Assembly (NCBI RefSeq): GCF_946190065.1
Contig: NZ_CAMHZD010000001.1
Span: forward strand, 1-64,000
DNA: 64,000 nt
Reading direction: 5' to 3'
From: Streptococcus mitis
GTDB lineage: Bacteria; Bacillota; Bacilli; Lactobacillales; Streptococcaceae
In this document: positions 23,501-34,786 of the stretch, in pieces
Position numbering within the stretch: position 1 is the stretch's first letter
Layout: each line of letters begins with the position of its first letter
Program-made: the position numbers and the translations under genes
The notes under the pieces: generated by a model
Databases searched by the model: none
What the model saw: only the letters and a program-made list of their open reading frames with translations
Told to the model about the DNA's origin: nothing

Positions 23501-24094
23501 GATGCTATTGACCAGTACGAAGAAGTTCACAATCGTCTGGATTTTCTAAATAGCCAACGAGATGATATTTTGTCAGCGAAAAATCTGCTCCTTGAGACCA
23601 TTACAGAGATGAATGATGAGGTTAAGGAACGCTTTAAATCAACCTTTGAGGCTATTCGTGAGTCCTTTAAAGTGACCTTCAAACAGATGTTTGGCGGAGG
23701 TCAGGCAGATTTGATTTTGACGGAAGGAGACTTGCTGACAGCTGGGGTTGAGATTTCTGTCCAACCACCAGGTAAGAAAATTCAGTCTCTAAACCTTATG
23801 AGTGGTGGGGAAAAAGCCTTGTCGGCTCTAGCTTTGCTTTTTTCTATCATTCGAGTTAAGACTATCCCATTTGTCATCTTGGATGAGGTGGAAGCTGCGC
23901 TGGATGAAGCCAATGTAAAACGTTTTGGGGATTACCTCAACCGCTTTGACAAGGACAGCCAGTTTATCGTTGTGACCCACCGTAAGGGAACTATGGCGGC
24001 GGCTGATTCCATCTATGGAGTGACCATGCAGGAATCGGGTGTCTCAAAAATTGTTTCGGTTAAGTTAAAAGATTTAGAAAGTATTGAAGGATGA
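20555..24094 (+). CDS. smc: Chromosome segregation ATPase SMC
   Basis: A 1179-residue protein of normal SMC length. Walker [10 protein letters not shown] (~32-40) is at the N-terminus, followed by long coiled coils (~165-500 and ~670-1010). The hinge (~505-660) contains [13 protein letters not shown] and [13 protein letters not shown]. The C-terminal head has signature [18 protein letters not shown] and Walker [14 protein letters not shown]. With ScpA/ScpB it organises and segregates the chromosome. It overlaps rnc and the first HAD gene, so translation is coupled. Confidence 0.98.
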
Positions 24095-24885
24095 CAATTA
24101 AACTAGTAGCAACAGATATGGATGGAACTTTTCTAGATGGGGATGGGCGCTTTGATATGGACCGCCTCAAGTCTCTCTTGGTTTCCTATAAGGAAAAAGG
24201 GATTTACTTTGCAGTGGCTTCGGGGCGCGGATTTCTATCTTTAGAAAAATTATTTGCAGATGTTCGTGATAATATTATTTTCATTGCGGAAAATGGCAGT
24301 TTAGTCGAATATCAAGGTCAAGACTTGTATGAAGCGACCATGTCTCGTGAGTTTTATTTGACGACTTTTGAAAAGCTGAAAACGTCACCTTATGTAGATA
24401 TCAATAAATTGCTCTTGACGGGAAAAAAAGGCTCTTATGTGCTAGATACGGTTGATGAGACCTATTTAAAAGTGAGTCAGCACTATAATGAAAATATTCA
24501 AAAAGTAGCGAGTTTGGAAGATATCACAGATGACATTTTCAAATTTACAACCAACTTCACAGAAGAAACTCTGGAAGCTGGGGAAGCTTGGGTAAACGAA
24601 AATGTTCCTGGTGTTAAGGCCATGACAACTGGCTTTGAATCCATTGATATTGTTCTGGACTATGTCGATAAGGGTGTGGCTATTGTTGAATTAACTAAAA
24701 AACTTGGTATCACAATGGATCAGGTTATGGCTTTTGGAGACAATCTAAATGACCTGCATATGATGCAGCTTGTGGGACATCCTGTAGCTCCTGAAAATGC
24801 ACGACCAGAAATTTTAGAATTAGCAGAGACTGTGATTGGTCACCATAAGGACCAGTCGGTTATAGCTTATATGGAGGGCTTATAA
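24091..24885 (+). CDS. Cof-type HAD phosphatase
   Basis: A 264-residue HAD-superfamily hydrolase. Motif I DMDGTFLDGDG (Asp 8 and 10) and motif II SGRG are near the N-terminus; motif IV is MAFGDNLNDLHMM. A C2 cap lies between. The family dephosphorylates small phosphorylated metabolites such as sugar phosphates or flavin/pyridoxal precursors; the substrate cannot be read from sequence. It overlaps smc by 4 bases and the next HAD by 1. Confidence 0.93.
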   Translation: MTIKLVATDMDGTFLDGDGRFDMDRLKSLLVSYKEKGIYFAVASGRGFLSLEKLFADVRDNIIFIAENGSLVEYQGQDLYEATMSREFYLTTFEKLKTSPYVDINKLLLTGKKGSYVLDTVDETYLKVSQHYNENIQKVASLEDITDDIFKFTTNFTEETLEAGEAWVNENVPGVKAMTTGFESIDIVLDYVDKGVAIVELTKKLGITMDQVMAFGDNLNDLHMMQLVGHPVAPENARPEILELAETVIGHHKDQSVIAYMEGL

Positions 24886-25703
24886 TGGCAGATATAAAAT
24901 TGATTGCATTGGACTTGGATGGGACCTTGCTGACTACTGATAAAAAGCTGACGGATCGTACTAAGGCAACCTTGAAAGCAGCGCGTGATCGTGGTATTAA
25001 GGTTGTATTGACAACTGGTCGTCCCTTAAAAGCTATGGATTTCTTCCTCCATGAGCTGGGGACTGACGGCCACGAAGATGAGTATACCATTACCTTTAAT
25101 GGTGGTTTAGTACAGAAAAATACAGGTGAAATCCTTGATAAGACAGTCTTTTCATATGATGATGTGGCACGCTTGTATGAGGAAACAGAGAAATTATCAC
25201 TGCCTCTTGATGCCATCTCAGAAGGAACTGTTTATCAAATCCAATCTGACCAAGAAAGTCTTTATGCCAAATTTAATCCAGCTTTGACTTTTGTTCCAGT
25301 GGACTTTGAAGACTTGTCTAGTCAAATGACTTATAATAAATGCGTGACTGCCTTTGCTCAAGAACCCTTGGATGCAGCTATTCAGAAGATTTCTCCAGAA
25401 TTGTTTGACCAATATGAAATCTTTAAATCACGTGAAATGTTGCTAGAGTGGTCACCAAAGAATGTTCATAAAGCAACAGGTTTGGCAAAACTAATCAGCC
25501 ATCTTGGAATCAACCAAAGTCAAGTTATGGCCTGTGGTGACGAGGCCAATGACCTCTCTATGATTGAATGGGCAGGGCTCGGTGTTGCCATGCAAAATGC
25601 TGTTCCTGAAGTCAAGGCAGTCGCAAATGTAGTGACTCCAATGACCAATGATGAAGAAGCTGTTGCCTGGGCTATCGAAGAATATGTGCTAAAGGAGAAC
25701 TAA
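24885..25703 (+). CDS. Cof-type HAD phosphatase
   Basis: A 272-residue HAD protein with motif I DLDGTLLTTDK, motif II TTGRP and motif IV MACGDEANDLSMIEWAG, plus a C2 cap. Related in plan to the previous gene but clearly diverged, so not a recent duplication. Substrate unknown. It ends 3 bases before ftsY, within the same operon. Confidence 0.93.
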   Translation: MADIKLIALDLDGTLLTTDKKLTDRTKATLKAARDRGIKVVLTTGRPLKAMDFFLHELGTDGHEDEYTITFNGGLVQKNTGEILDKTVFSYDDVARLYEETEKLSLPLDAISEGTVYQIQSDQESLYAKFNPALTFVPVDFEDLSSQMTYNKCVTAFAQEPLDAAIQKISPELFDQYEIFKSREMLLEWSPKNVHKATGLAKLISHLGINQSQVMACGDEANDLSMIEWAGLGVAMQNAVPEVKAVANVVTPMTNDEEAVAWAIEEYVLKEN

Positions 25704-25706
25704 GAT

Positions 25707-26996
25707 ATGGGATTATTTGACCGTCTATTTGGAAAAAAAGAAGAACCTAAAATCGAAGAAGTTGTAAAAGAAGCTCTGGAAAATCTTGATTTATCTGAAG
25801 ATTTTGAATCTTCTCTTACAGAAGCTGAGGAAGTTCCTCAAGAAGAAGCAGAAGTTGAAATTGTTGAACAAGCTGTGCTCCAAGAAGAGGAAATCCAAGA
25901 CACAGTTGAAGAAAGTACGGATTCAGAGCCAGCTGTAGAGGTTTATCAAGAAGAAATAGAAGAATTGCCAAACTCAGAAGAAGTCTCAGAGGAAGAGAAT
26001 CCTGAGCTCTCAGAGACTGTAGAAGAAAATAATTCTGAAGTGCTTGAAGCAGAAAGGCCTCAGGTAGAAGAAACCGTTCAGGAAAAATATGACCGCAGTC
26101 TTAAGAAAACTCGTACAGGCTTCGGTGCTCGCTTGAATGCCTTCTTTGCTAATTTCCGCTCTGTTGACGAAGAATTCTTCGAGGAATTGGAAGAACTGCT
26201 GATTATGAGTGACGTTGGTGTCCAAGTCGCTTCTAACTTAACCGAGGAGCTACGCTACGAAGCCAAGCTTGAAAACGCCAAGAAACCAGACGCACTTCGC
26301 CGTGTCATCATTGAGAAATTGGTTGAGCTTTATGAAAAGGATGGTAACTACGATGAACACATCCACTTCCAAGATGGCTTGACCGTCATGCTCTTTGTTG
26401 GTGTGAATGGTGTTGGGAAAACAACCTCTATCGGGAAACTAGCCCACCGCTACAAACAAGCAGGTAAAAAGGTCATGCTGGTTGCGGCAGATACCTTCCG
26501 TGCAGGGGCGGTAGCTCAGTTAGCTGAATGGGGGCGACGAGTAGATGTTCCAGTAGTGACTGGACCTGAGAAAGCTGACCCAGCCAGTGTGGTCTTTGAT
26601 GGAATGGAACGTGCCGTGGCTGAAGGTATTGATATTCTCATGATTGATACCGCTGGTCGTCTGCAAAATAAGGATAACCTTATGGCCGAGCTAGAAAAGA
26701 TTGGTCGTATTATCAAACGTGTTGTGCCCGAAGCTCCGCATGAAACCTTCTTGGCACTTGATGCATCAACAGGTCAAAATGCCTTGGTACAGGCCAAAGA
26801 ATTTTCGAAAATTACTCCTTTGACAGGAATTGTCTTGACTAAGATTGATGGAACTGCTCGAGGTGGTGTTGTTCTAGCCATCCGTGAAGAACTCAATATT
26901 CCTGTAAAATTGATTGGATTTGGTGAAAAAATCGATGATATTGGAGAGTTTAACTCAGAAAACTTTATGAAAGGTCTCTTGGAAGGCTTAATCTAA
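25707..26996 (+). CDS. ftsY: Signal recognition particle receptor FtsY
   Basis: A 429-residue protein. Residues ~10-125 form a strongly acidic A domain (runs of Glu and Val), which targets the membrane. The NG domain follows, with G1 GVNGVGKTTSIGKLAHRYK, DTFRAGAVAQL, DTAGR and TKIDGTARGG. It accepts SRP-ribosome complexes at the membrane for co-translational insertion. Last gene of the operon; a shared bidirectional hairpin separates it from the convergent zwf. Confidence 0.97.
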   Translation: MGLFDRLFGKKEEPKIEEVVKEALENLDLSEDFESSLTEAEEVPQEEAEVEIVEQAVLQEEEIQDTVEESTDSEPAVEVYQEEIEELPNSEEVSEEENPELSETVEENNSEVLEAERPQVEETVQEKYDRSLKKTRTGFGARLNAFFANFRSVDEEFFEELEELLIMSDVGVQVASNLTEELRYEAKLENAKKPDALRRVIIEKLVELYEKDGNYDEHIHFQDGLTVMLFVGVNGVGKTTSIGKLAHRYKQAGKKVMLVAADTFRAGAVAQLAEWGRRVDVPVVTGPEKADPASVVFDGMERAVAEGIDILMIDTAGRLQNKDNLMAELEKIGRIIKRVVPEAPHETFLALDASTGQNALVQAKEFSKITPLTGIVLTKIDGTARGGVVLAIREELNIPVKLIGFGEKIDDIGEFNSENFMKGLLEGLI

Positions 26997-27006
26997 TCCG
27001 AAGCAA

Positions 27007-27043
27007 AAATCCTGCAAGGTACAAACTTGCAGGAAATTTTTTT
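27007..27043. terminator. Bidirectional terminator between ftsY and zwf
   Basis: TCCTGCAAG and CTTGCAGGA form a 9-bp stem flanked by A and T runs, serving both converging transcripts. Confidence 0.9.
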
Positions 27044-28529
27044 ATTCTAAACGACCATCTTGACGATAGGCGATATCTGGTTGCCAAGTCCATTTAGCAC
27101 CAAATTTTTCAAGTAAGTCAAAGCTGGCTTGAGGTCCCATGCTTCCAGCTTTATAGTCATGAAGTGGGGCACCATTTTCAGCCCAGAGCTCTTCGATACG
27201 GTCAATCAATTTCCATGATGCACCAACTTCATCCCAGTGGCTAAAGTTAGTTGAGTTGTTATTTAAGACATCATAAATCAATTTCTCGTATGGTTCTGGA
27301 GAAGCACCAGTTGCGGTCGCATCTGTACGGTAATCAAGTGAGTTAGGGGCCAAGTTGAATTCTTCTCCTACTTGCTTTCCATTTAGGCTAAGAGAGAAGC
27401 CTTCTGTTGGTTGGATATAGATGGTCAAAATGTTTGGAGCAAGTGGTTCTCCAAAGATAGAGTCCATTTGCTTAAAGACGATGTTGACATGAGTTCCTTT
27501 TTCAGTCAGACGTTTACCAGTACGGAAGAAGAAAGGAACACCACGGAAGCGATCGCTGTCTACAAAGAAGGCACCAGATGCAAAGGTTTCAGTTGTTGAT
27601 TCTGGATTTACATTTGGCTCGCTACGATAAGAGATGTATTTCATGCCATCAATCTTACCAGAGCGGTATTGACCACGGATAAAGTGTTCTTTAAGTTCTT
27701 CATCGGTTGGATGATAGAGGTTTTTAAAGACCTTAATCTTTTCAGCACGAATCTCGTCCTTTGTGAAGCTTGCTGGCTTGTCCATAGCAAGGAGGGAAAG
27801 CAGTTGAAGAGTGTGATTCTGTACCATGTCGCGGAGGGCACCAGATTGGTCATAGTAGCCACCGCGTTCTTCTACGCCTAAGCGCTCCGCAAAGGTAATT
27901 TGAACATTGTCGATAAAGTCTTTGTTCCAAACGTTTTCAAAAATCAGGTTTGCAAATCGAACTGCAAAGATACTTTGGATCATTTCCTTACCAAGATAAT
28001 GGTCGATACGGAAAATTTGTTCTTCGTCAAATGTTGCTAGGAGTTCGTCATTCAACTTGCTTGCGCTTGCGTAATCTGTACCAAATGGTTTCTCAACGAT
28101 TAAACGCTCAAAACCTTTACCGTCTACAATGTTTTCAGACTTGAGGTGTTTGGCAATGGTTCCAAAGAACTGAGGTGCCATAGACAAGAAGAAGAGCTTG
28201 TTGTGTTCCGCTTGGTACTTGTCATTTAGTTCAGCCTGCAATTGACGCAAAGCAATGTAGTGTTCTGTATCATTGACATCATGACTTTGATAGTAGAAGT
28301 GGCTAGCGAACTCTTGAGCTTGTTCAGTACTATCTGCCAAATCAAGGATCGATTCGACAACAACAGATTCAAAATATTCCTTGCTCCAAGGACGACGGGC
28401 AGTTCCAATAACTGCAAAGTGCTCGGAAAGATTGCCGGATTTATATAGTCTAAAAAGGGAAGGGTAGAGCTTGCGTTTAGCCAGGTCTCCACTCGCACCG
28501 AAAATTGTAACAATAACCTTAGATGACAT
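27042..28529 (-). CDS. zwf: Glucose-6-phosphate 1-dehydrogenase
   Basis: A 495-residue protein. The nucleotide-binding GASGDLAKRKLYP starts at residue 10, and the active-site segment is RIDHYLGKEMIQ (~175) with the catalytic His/Lys. Length is normal. It oxidises glucose-6-phosphate to 6-phosphogluconolactone with NADP, feeding the pentose phosphate pathway. Monocistronic on the minus strand with a ~150-base upstream region shared with the end of the ABC operon. Confidence 0.98.
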   Translation of the reverse strand: MSSKVIVTIFGASGDLAKRKLYPSLFRLYKSGNLSEHFAVIGTARRPWSKEYFESVVVESILDLADSTEQAQEFASHFYYQSHDVNDTEHYIALRQLQAELNDKYQAEHNKLFFLSMAPQFFGTIAKHLKSENIVDGKGFERLIVEKPFGTDYASASKLNDELLATFDEEQIFRIDHYLGKEMIQSIFAVRFANLIFENVWNKDFIDNVQITFAERLGVEERGGYYDQSGALRDMVQNHTLQLLSLLAMDKPASFTKDEIRAEKIKVFKNLYHPTDEELKEHFIRGQYRSGKIDGMKYISYRSEPNVNPESTTETFASGAFFVDSDRFRGVPFFFRTGKRLTEKGTHVNIVFKQMDSIFGEPLAPNILTIYIQPTEGFSLSLNGKQVGEEFNLAPNSLDYRTDATATGASPEPYEKLIYDVLNNNSTNFSHWDEVGASWKLIDRIEELWAENGAPLHDYKAGSMGPQASFDLLEKFGAKWTWQPDIAYRQDGRLE

Positions 28530-28644
28530 CTAGCTACCTAATTTCTATTTTTATTCCTAGTCTTGCTAGGTATGAGGAAACCTCATTTCATAAACTTAAT
28601 TCTAACATAATTTTCCGAAAAATCAAAAAATCCAATACGAGATA

Positions 28645-28678
28645 GAAAAAAACTGCAAGGAAATCCTTACAGTTTAAG
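28645..28678 (-). terminator. Terminator of the amino-acid ABC operon
   Basis: On the minus strand AAACTGTAAGG and CCTTGCAGTTT pair around ATTT, then a T run. It lies just beyond the ATPase gene stop. Confidence 0.85.
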
Positions 28679-28679
28679 T

Positions 28680-29420
28680 TTAGACGTTTAAGACCTTGTC
28701 CAAGAACTCTTTCAGACGTGGGTGTTGAGGGTTATCAAATATTTGATCAGGTGTTCCGTCTTCAAGGAATTCACCATCTGCAGTAAAGATAACGCGGTTG
28801 GCAACCTGACGGGCAAATCCCATCTCATGGGTTACGATAATCATGGTCATGCCTTGTTCAGCCAATTCCTTCATAACGTTTAGTACGTCTCCGACCATCT
28901 CAGGGTCAAGGGCTGAAGTTGGTTCATCAAAGAGCATGATGTCTGGATTCATTGCAAGTCCACGAGCGATGGCCACACGTTGTTTTTGACCACCTGATAG
29001 GCTATCTGGGTTAGCATTAGCTTTATCTGCTAGACCAACCTTTTCAAGCAATTCCATTCCCAATTTCTCAGCTTCTTCCTTAGTCATTAACTTGTGCTCA
29101 ATAGGAGCAAAGGTGATGTTGTCCAATACAGACATATGAGGGAAGAGGTTGAAGTGTTGGAATACCATACCGATATTTTCACGGACGTGGTCAACGTTGG
29201 TTGTTTTTTCAGTTAAGTCATAACCGTTCACAGTGATGTGACCGCTCGTAACTTCTTCTAGAAGGTTGAGGCTACGAAGAAAAGTTGACTTACCAGAACC
29301 TGAAGGCCCGATGATACAGACAACGTCTCCTTCGTAGAATTTAGTTGTAATCCCTTTTAGGACCTTATTTTTTCCATATTGCTTGTGTAAATCATTTACA
29401 TCAATTTTTAATTTTGCCAT
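28680..29420 (-). CDS. Polar amino acid ABC transporter ATPase (GlnQ-like)
   Basis: A 246-residue ABC ATPase: Walker [11 protein letters not shown]-loop [12 protein letters not shown], signature [19 protein letters not shown], Walker [14 protein letters not shown] and H-loop VTHEMGFA. The pattern is that of glutamine/polar amino acid importers. It overlaps the upstream permease gene by one base and shares its promoter. The substrate is probably glutamine or glutamate by homology to GlnPQ. Confidence 0.95.
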   Translation of the reverse strand: MAKLKIDVNDLHKQYGKNKVLKGITTKFYEGDVVCIIGPSGSGKSTFLRSLNLLEEVTSGHITVNGYDLTEKTTNVDHVRENIGMVFQHFNLFPHMSVLDNITFAPIEHKLMTKEEAEKLGMELLEKVGLADKANANPDSLSGGQKQRVAIARGLAMNPDIMLFDEPTSALDPEMVGDVLNVMKELAEQGMTMIIVTHEMGFARQVANRVIFTADGEFLEDGTPDQIFDNPQHPRLKEFLDKVLNV

Positions 29421-31585
29421 TAACGAATCCTCTTTTCTAAGCGTTTCGCTAGTTTAGTCAAAAGTGTGATAATTACAAGATAGAAGATAGCAAGGATTGC
29501 ATACATCTTGAAACTTTGGTAGTTACGGGCAATGATAATCTTACCAGTTTGGAAGAGTTCAACCAAACCGATAGCAGATACGATAGTTGTATCTTTAAGA
29601 GCGATAACGAATTGGTTAACAAAGTTTGGCAACATCAATTTAGTTGCTTGTGGCAAGATAATCTTACGCATGGTTTTTCCATAAGAAATCCCCAAGCTTC
29701 GGCTGGCTTCCATTTGTCCAACTGGAACGGCCTGAATACCACCACGAACAATCTCAGCGATATAAGCAGCTGCATTGAGCGATAGGGCAATGGTACCAGC
29801 AACAAAGTCGTTAATTGGACTTTGTTGGCCTGTGATGGACTCGATAAAGTTTGGAATTCCCCAGAAGATGAAGGCTGCAAGAATCATCAATGGAATACCA
29901 CGAATAACGTCAACGAAAATCTCAGAGATGACGCGAAGAGATTTGTATGGGCTAACGCTAAACATACCAAAGATAATCCCGATGACAATGGCAATAGCAA
30001 ATGAGATAAGAGCTAGAGCAAGAGTGATACCAAGACCGCTAAGGAGTTGTTTGTAGTTGTTTTGAAGCAAGCCCCAGATTGTTGTTTCGTCAACAGTGCT
30101 TGTTGAAGCAGCTGAAGATTCGCTAGCTAGGTATTTGTCAAGAATCTTTTGGAATTCACCGTTTGCTTTAAGGTTTGCAAGTCCGTTATTGAACATTTCA
30201 ATTAATTCTGGATTTGCTCCTTTTTTAACAGCAAAGGCTGTTTCACCGATTGGAGTTCCAGCGATTGGGGTTTTCAATTTTTGTCCTTGGCTGATAGAAT
30301 ATTTGAGAACAGGTTCATCATCCATAACGGCATCAATGGCACCAGTATTTAAACTGTCATACATTGATGAACCATCAGCGAAGGTTTTAATTTGATAACC
30401 GTATTTGCTTTGATTTTCTGTTAGGAAGGTTTGAGAAGCAGTTCCGTTTTTAACACCGACCGTCTTCCCTTTCAAATCTTCATAAGAAGCAATGGTGCTT
30501 GATTCTTTGACGCCGAGGATTGTGTTTGCAGTGTAGTATGAATCTGAGAAATCAAAAGTCGCCTTACGAGCATCTGTGACAGACATACCAGCAATGATAC
30601 CATCTGCTTGACCAGCTTGGACAGCGTTAATAGCGGCATCGAAACCAGGGTTGATGATTTCAATTTCAAAACCTTGGTCTTTAGCGATGGCCTTAATCAA
30701 TTCCATATCAATACCAGTAAATTGGTTGCTTGAGTTTTGGAAAACAAAAGGTGCAAAAGAAGAATCGCTGGCAATGATGTATTTAGCTTTAACAGGAATA
30801 GCTTTTAAGCCTGCTAGAGTAGTTGTAGTTGGCACTGCTGAAGATGATGAAGCAGTCCATTTCTTGATGATTTTATCAAGACTACCATCTTTTTTCATTT
30901 CAGCCAAGGCTTGGTTAAATTCAGTAACCAGGTGCTCGTATTTGCTTCCTTTTTTAACACCGAAAGCAAAGCTACCTACAGCTTCCCCATCCATTTCGAT
31001 ATGGAGGTCTTGACCTTGGTTGATGGCATACTCGATAACAGGTTTATCATCCATCATAGCATCAATGGCACCAGCACTTAAGCTGTTGTTCATCAAATCA
31101 CCAGTGTCAAATGTTTTAATGGTAAAGCCGTATTTGTCCTTAATACTTTCAAGGAAACGTTGAGCGGCAGTTCCGTTTTTAACACCAACAGTTTTACCTT
31201 TTAATTGGTCATACTGACTAATCTTGTGTGCCTTTGTAGTTGCAATGACAACTTTTGTATCATAGTAAGTATCAGACATGGTAAAAACTTTTTCACGTTC
31301 TTTCGTCTTTGTCATCCCTGCCATGATAGCGTCAGCTTGACCAGCTTGAACCGCATTGACCGCTGCGTCAAACCCAGGATAGGACATCTGAATGTTCCAT
31401 CCTTTAATCTCAGCGACTTTGTTGATAATGTCAACATCAATTCCTTTATAAGTTTGATCTGAATCTTTAAACTCAAAAGGTGCATAGGCGGTATCAGACA
31501 CAATCTTAATCGTTTCTGCCTTCACAATACCTAATGAGAAAATTGGGAATAAAATTAGCAAAAATGCTAGAAATTTTTTCTTCAT
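29420..31585 (-). CDS. Amino acid ABC transporter: two substrate-binding domains fused to a permease (GlnP-like)
   Basis: A 721-residue protein. A signal segment (residues 1-23) is followed by two homologous binding domains, ~24-245 and ~262-490. Each carries the same landmarks: APFEFKDS or APFVFQNS, then [20 protein letters not shown] or [20 protein letters not shown]. The C-terminal part (~505-721) is a permease with several membrane spans and the EAA-like segment [23 protein letters not shown]. The same fused double-domain design is known in GlnP of Lactococcus. It imports glutamine/glutamate with the downstream ATPase. Confidence 0.93.
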   Translation of the reverse strand: MKKKFLAFLLILFPIFSLGIVKAETIKIVSDTAYAPFEFKDSDQTYKGIDVDIINKVAEIKGWNIQMSYPGFDAAVNAVQAGQADAIMAGMTKTKEREKVFTMSDTYYDTKVVIATTKAHKISQYDQLKGKTVGVKNGTAAQRFLESIKDKYGFTIKTFDTGDLMNNSLSAGAIDAMMDDKPVIEYAINQGQDLHIEMDGEAVGSFAFGVKKGSKYEHLVTEFNQALAEMKKDGSLDKIIKKWTASSSSAVPTTTTLAGLKAIPVKAKYIIASDSSFAPFVFQNSSNQFTGIDMELIKAIAKDQGFEIEIINPGFDAAINAVQAGQADGIIAGMSVTDARKATFDFSDSYYTANTILGVKESSTIASYEDLKGKTVGVKNGTASQTFLTENQSKYGYQIKTFADGSSMYDSLNTGAIDAVMDDEPVLKYSISQGQKLKTPIAGTPIGETAFAVKKGANPELIEMFNNGLANLKANGEFQKILDKYLASESSAASTSTVDETTIWGLLQNNYKQLLSGLGITLALALISFAIAIVIGIIFGMFSVSPYKSLRVISEIFVDVIRGIPLMILAAFIFWGIPNFIESITGQQSPINDFVAGTIALSLNAAAYIAEIVRGGIQAVPVGQMEASRSLGISYGKTMRKIILPQATKLMLPNFVNQFVIALKDTTIVSAIGLVELFQTGKIIIARNYQSFKMYAILAIFYLVIITLLTKLAKRLEKRIR

Positions 31586-31614
31586 TTTTAGTCTCCTTTT
31601 CCGAATATTTTCCC

Positions 31615-31643
31615 ATTATATCAGAAAAAGTAAAAAAAGGCAA
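31615..31643 (-). promoter_or_regulatory. Promoter of the GlnPQ-like operon
   Basis: On the minus strand -35 TTGCCT (31643-31638), a 17-base spacer and -10 TATAAT (31620-31615), followed by AAAAGGAG before the start. Confidence 0.8.
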
Positions 31644-31696
31644 ATTTTTTATATTTTTGTGTCAGAAAATGTAACATAGGTTATTTCTTTTCTTTC

Positions 31697-31724
31697 TTGA
31701 ATTGCTACTATAAAGTGCTATAAT
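31697..31724 (+). promoter_or_regulatory. Promoter of the CPBP protease gene
   Basis: TTGAAT (31697-31702), a 16-base spacer and TATAAT (31719-31724). A second TATAAT-like TATATAAT lies ~10 bases downstream. It is divergent from the GlnPQ promoter. Confidence 0.6.
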
Positions 31725-31758
31725 AATAGTATATAATAGAAGAAAAGAGGACAGGGAT

Positions 31759-32712
31759 ATGAAGAACAAAAGAATATTTAAAGACTTCCAAGCTTCAAAA
31801 ATGAGTTTAAACATTTACACAAGCCCCTTGCTAGCCTTTGCTTTTGTCTTCATAGGAGAGTTTGTGGCTTATACTCTGTATGGTATTAGTTTGTTAGCTC
31901 TCATCGGACTTGCTAGAAATTTTGGAGAGACTGGTCAAAATCTTGCAACCTATTTGCAGACCTTGCATCAGAGCTTGATGGATAAAACAAGTGACTTTCG
32001 TTTAATTTTAGAATTGCTGGCCTTTGGTTTTGTTCTTAACACTGTGTTTAGATGGACTAGAAAAGTTGAGAAAAGACCTATTCGAACTTTAGGATTTTAT
32101 AGAGAGAATTTCCTCAGCAATCTTCTTATAGGATTTGGTATAGGTCTGGCACTTTTTCTTCTGACCTTGTTAGGTTTGGTGGCCTTAGGGCAATATCGTT
32201 TGGAATCCATTCACTTGAATCTTTACTCGCTTGTCTTTGTAGTCTTTACTATCCCTTTTTGGATTTTACAGGGGACAACAGAAGAAGTGGTGGCCCGTGC
32301 TTGGCTCCTTCCTCAATTGGCCTCAAGAACCAATCTAAAACTTGCTGTTCTTATATCTAGCCTATTCTTTACCCTGCTCCATATGGGCAATTCTGGTATC
32401 ACCCCTCTATCTCTAGTGAATCTCTTTTTATTCGGAGTTGCCATGTCACTTTACCTTCTCAAAACCGATACAGTTTGGGGTGTTGCAGGTATTCATGGAG
32501 CTTGGAATTTTGCTCAGGGAAATTTATTTGGGATTTTAGTTAGTGGACAACCATCGGGAACGTCTCTGATGACCTTTTTACCACAAGGCAATCAAGCCTG
32601 GCTATCAGGTGGTTCTTTTGGGATTGAAGGTTCTATCATGACAAGTTTAGTCTTGTTACTTTTGATTTTCTATCTCGCTCATCAATTAAAGAAAGAAAAT
32701 GAAAGGATGTGA
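31759..32712 (+). CDS. CPBP-family intramembrane protease (CAAX/Abi type)
   Basis: A 317-residue protein with about eight membrane segments. Signatures: EEVVARAWLLPQL (motif EExxxR), FTLLHMGNSG (motif FxxxH) and GIHGAWNFAQGN (HxxxN). These ligands form the active site of CPBP glutamic/metalloproteases. In streptococci such proteins occur in bacteriocin self-immunity and housekeeping roles; no bacteriocin gene is nearby. Substrate unknown. Confidence 0.9.
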   Translation: MKNKRIFKDFQASKMSLNIYTSPLLAFAFVFIGEFVAYTLYGISLLALIGLARNFGETGQNLATYLQTLHQSLMDKTSDFRLILELLAFGFVLNTVFRWTRKVEKRPIRTLGFYRENFLSNLLIGFGIGLALFLLTLLGLVALGQYRLESIHLNLYSLVFVVFTIPFWILQGTTEEVVARAWLLPQLASRTNLKLAVLISSLFFTLLHMGNSGITPLSLVNLFLFGVAMSLYLLKTDTVWGVAGIHGAWNFAQGNLFGILVSGQPSGTSLMTFLPQGNQAWLSGGSFGIEGSIMTSLVLLLLIFYLAHQLKKENERM

Positions 32713-32788
32713 CTTCGTTCCGTCCTTTTCTTCGTGAAAATGATATAAGTGTGCTAAAATAGGAATAGCACATCGAGAGAGGATTCTT

Positions 32789-34777
32789 ATGATTAACCGC
32801 ATTACAGATAATCAATTTAAACTAGTATCAAAATATCAACCATCAGGAGACCAACCTCAAGCTATCGAGCAGTTGGTAGATAATATCGAGGGGGGCGAAA
32901 AAGCTCAGATTCTCATGGGGGCGACTGGAACAGGGAAGACCTATACTATGAGTCAGGTCATTTCCAAAGTCAATAAACCCACTCTAGTTATTGCCCACAA
33001 TAAGACTCTGGCAGGACAGCTCTATGGGGAGTTTAAGGAATTTTTCCCTGAGAATGCTGTTGAGTACTTTGTATCTTACTATGACTATTACCAACCAGAG
33101 GCCTATGTCCCTTCTAGTGATACCTACATTGAGAAGGATAGTTCTGTCAATGACGAGATTGACAAACTTCGTCACTCAGCGACTTCGGCCCTTCTGGAGC
33201 GTAATGATGTTATCGTCGTAGCTTCCGTCTCTTGTATCTATGGTCTGGGTTCGCCCAAGGAATACGCTGATAGTGTCGTTAGTCTGCGTCCAGGTCTTGA
33301 AATTTCTCGTGATAAACTCTTGAATGACTTGGTTGACATCCAGTTTGAGCGAAATGATATTGATTTCCAACGGGGAAGATTTCGTGTGCGTGGAGATGTG
33401 GTGGAGATTTTCCCAGCTTCCCGTGATGAGCATGCCTTTCGAGTAGAATTCTTTGGAGACGAAATTGACCGTATTCGTGAGGTTGAAGCTTTGACAGGTC
33501 AGGTCTTGGGAGAAGTGGATCATTTGGCGATTTTCCCAGCTACTCACTTTGTGACCAATGACGACCACATGGAAGTTGCTATAGCCAAGATTCAGACCGA
33601 GTTGGAGGAGCAGTTAGCTATCTTTGAAAAGGAAGGCAAACTGCTTGAAGCCCAGCGCTTGAAACAACGGACAGAGTACGATATCGAAATGCTGCGTGAG
33701 ATGGGCTATACCAACGGGGTTGAGAACTATTCACGTCACATGGATGGACGGAGTGAGGGTGAGCCTCCTTATACCCTTCTCGACTTCTTCCCAGATGATT
33801 TTTTGATTATGATTGACGAGAGTCACATGACTATGGGACAAATCAAGGGCATGTACAATGGAGACCGTTCGCGTAAGGAAATGCTGGTTAATTATGGTTT
33901 CCGTTTGCCATCAGCTTTGGACAATCGTCCTCTCCGTCGGGAGGAGTTTGAGAGTCACGTTCATCAGATTGTTTACGTTTCAGCAACACCAGGCGACTAT
34001 GAAAATGAACAGACCGAGACAGTGATCGAGCAAATCATTCGTCCGACAGGGCTTTTGGACCCAGAGGTGGAAGTCCGTCCGACTATGGGACAGATTGATG
34101 ATCTCTTAGGTGAAATCAATGCCCGTGTTGAAAAGAACGAACGAACCTTTATCACAACCTTGACTAAGAAAATGGCAGAGGATTTAACCGACTACTTTAA
34201 AGAAATGGGCATTAAGGTCAAGTACATGCACTCAGATATCAAGACTTTAGAGCGGACAGAGATTATCCGTGACCTGCGCTTGGGTGTCTTTGACGTCTTG
34301 GTCGGAATCAACCTCCTTCGTGAAGGGATTGACGTTCCTGAAGTGAGCCTCGTAGCGATTCTTGATGCTGACAAAGAAGGTTTCCTTCGTAATGAACGTG
34401 GTCTTATCCAGACCATTGGACGTGCTGCTCGTAACAGTGAAGGGCATGTTATCATGTATGCGGACACTGTGACTCAGTCTATGCAAAAAGCTATGGATGA
34501 AACAGCTCGCCGTCGGAAAATCCAGATGGCCTATAATGAAGAACATGGTATCGTTCCACAAACCATTAAGAAAGAAATCCGAGACCTGATTGCCGTGACC
34601 AAGGCAGTTGCCAAGGAAGAGGACAAGGAAGTCGATATCAATAGTCTCAATAAACAAGAGCGTAAAGAACTCGTCAAGAAACTCGAAAAACAAATGCAAG
34701 AAGCCGTTGAAGTGCTTGACTTTGAACTAGCAGCTCAGATCCGAGATATGATGTTGGAAGTGAAGGCGTTGGATTGA
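32789..34777 (+). CDS. uvrB: Excinuclease ABC subunit B
   Basis: A 662-residue protein: Walker [11 protein letters not shown], the beta-hairpin [27 protein letters not shown], helicase motifs V-VI ([25 protein letters not shown] and QTIGRAARN), and a C-terminal UvrC-binding (UVR) segment. It verifies DNA damage in nucleotide excision repair. Upstream is an extended -10 (TGCTAAAAT, 32752-32760). Confidence 0.98.
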   Translation: MINRITDNQFKLVSKYQPSGDQPQAIEQLVDNIEGGEKAQILMGATGTGKTYTMSQVISKVNKPTLVIAHNKTLAGQLYGEFKEFFPENAVEYFVSYYDYYQPEAYVPSSDTYIEKDSSVNDEIDKLRHSATSALLERNDVIVVASVSCIYGLGSPKEYADSVVSLRPGLEISRDKLLNDLVDIQFERNDIDFQRGRFRVRGDVVEIFPASRDEHAFRVEFFGDEIDRIREVEALTGQVLGEVDHLAIFPATHFVTNDDHMEVAIAKIQTELEEQLAIFEKEGKLLEAQRLKQRTEYDIEMLREMGYTNGVENYSRHMDGRSEGEPPYTLLDFFPDDFLIMIDESHMTMGQIKGMYNGDRSRKEMLVNYGFRLPSALDNRPLRREEFESHVHQIVYVSATPGDYENEQTETVIEQIIRPTGLLDPEVEVRPTMGQIDDLLGEINARVEKNERTFITTLTKKMAEDLTDYFKEMGIKVKYMHSDIKTLERTEIIRDLRLGVFDVLVGINLLREGIDVPEVSLVAILDADKEGFLRNERGLIQTIGRAARNSEGHVIMYADTVTQSMQKAMDETARRRKIQMAYNEEHGIVPQTIKKEIRDLIAVTKAVAKEEDKEVDINSLNKQERKELVKKLEKQMQEAVEVLDFELAAQIRDMMLEVKALD

Positions 34778-34786
34778 GGGATAAAT

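Noticed and set aside
29420-31585. Double binding domain of the ABC permease as a novel fusion
   Set aside because: The same two-domain GlnP architecture is known in lactic acid bacteria.
31759-32712. CPBP protease as bacteriocin immunity
   Set aside because: No bacteriocin precursor or transporter genes nearby; kept as a generic CPBP protease.
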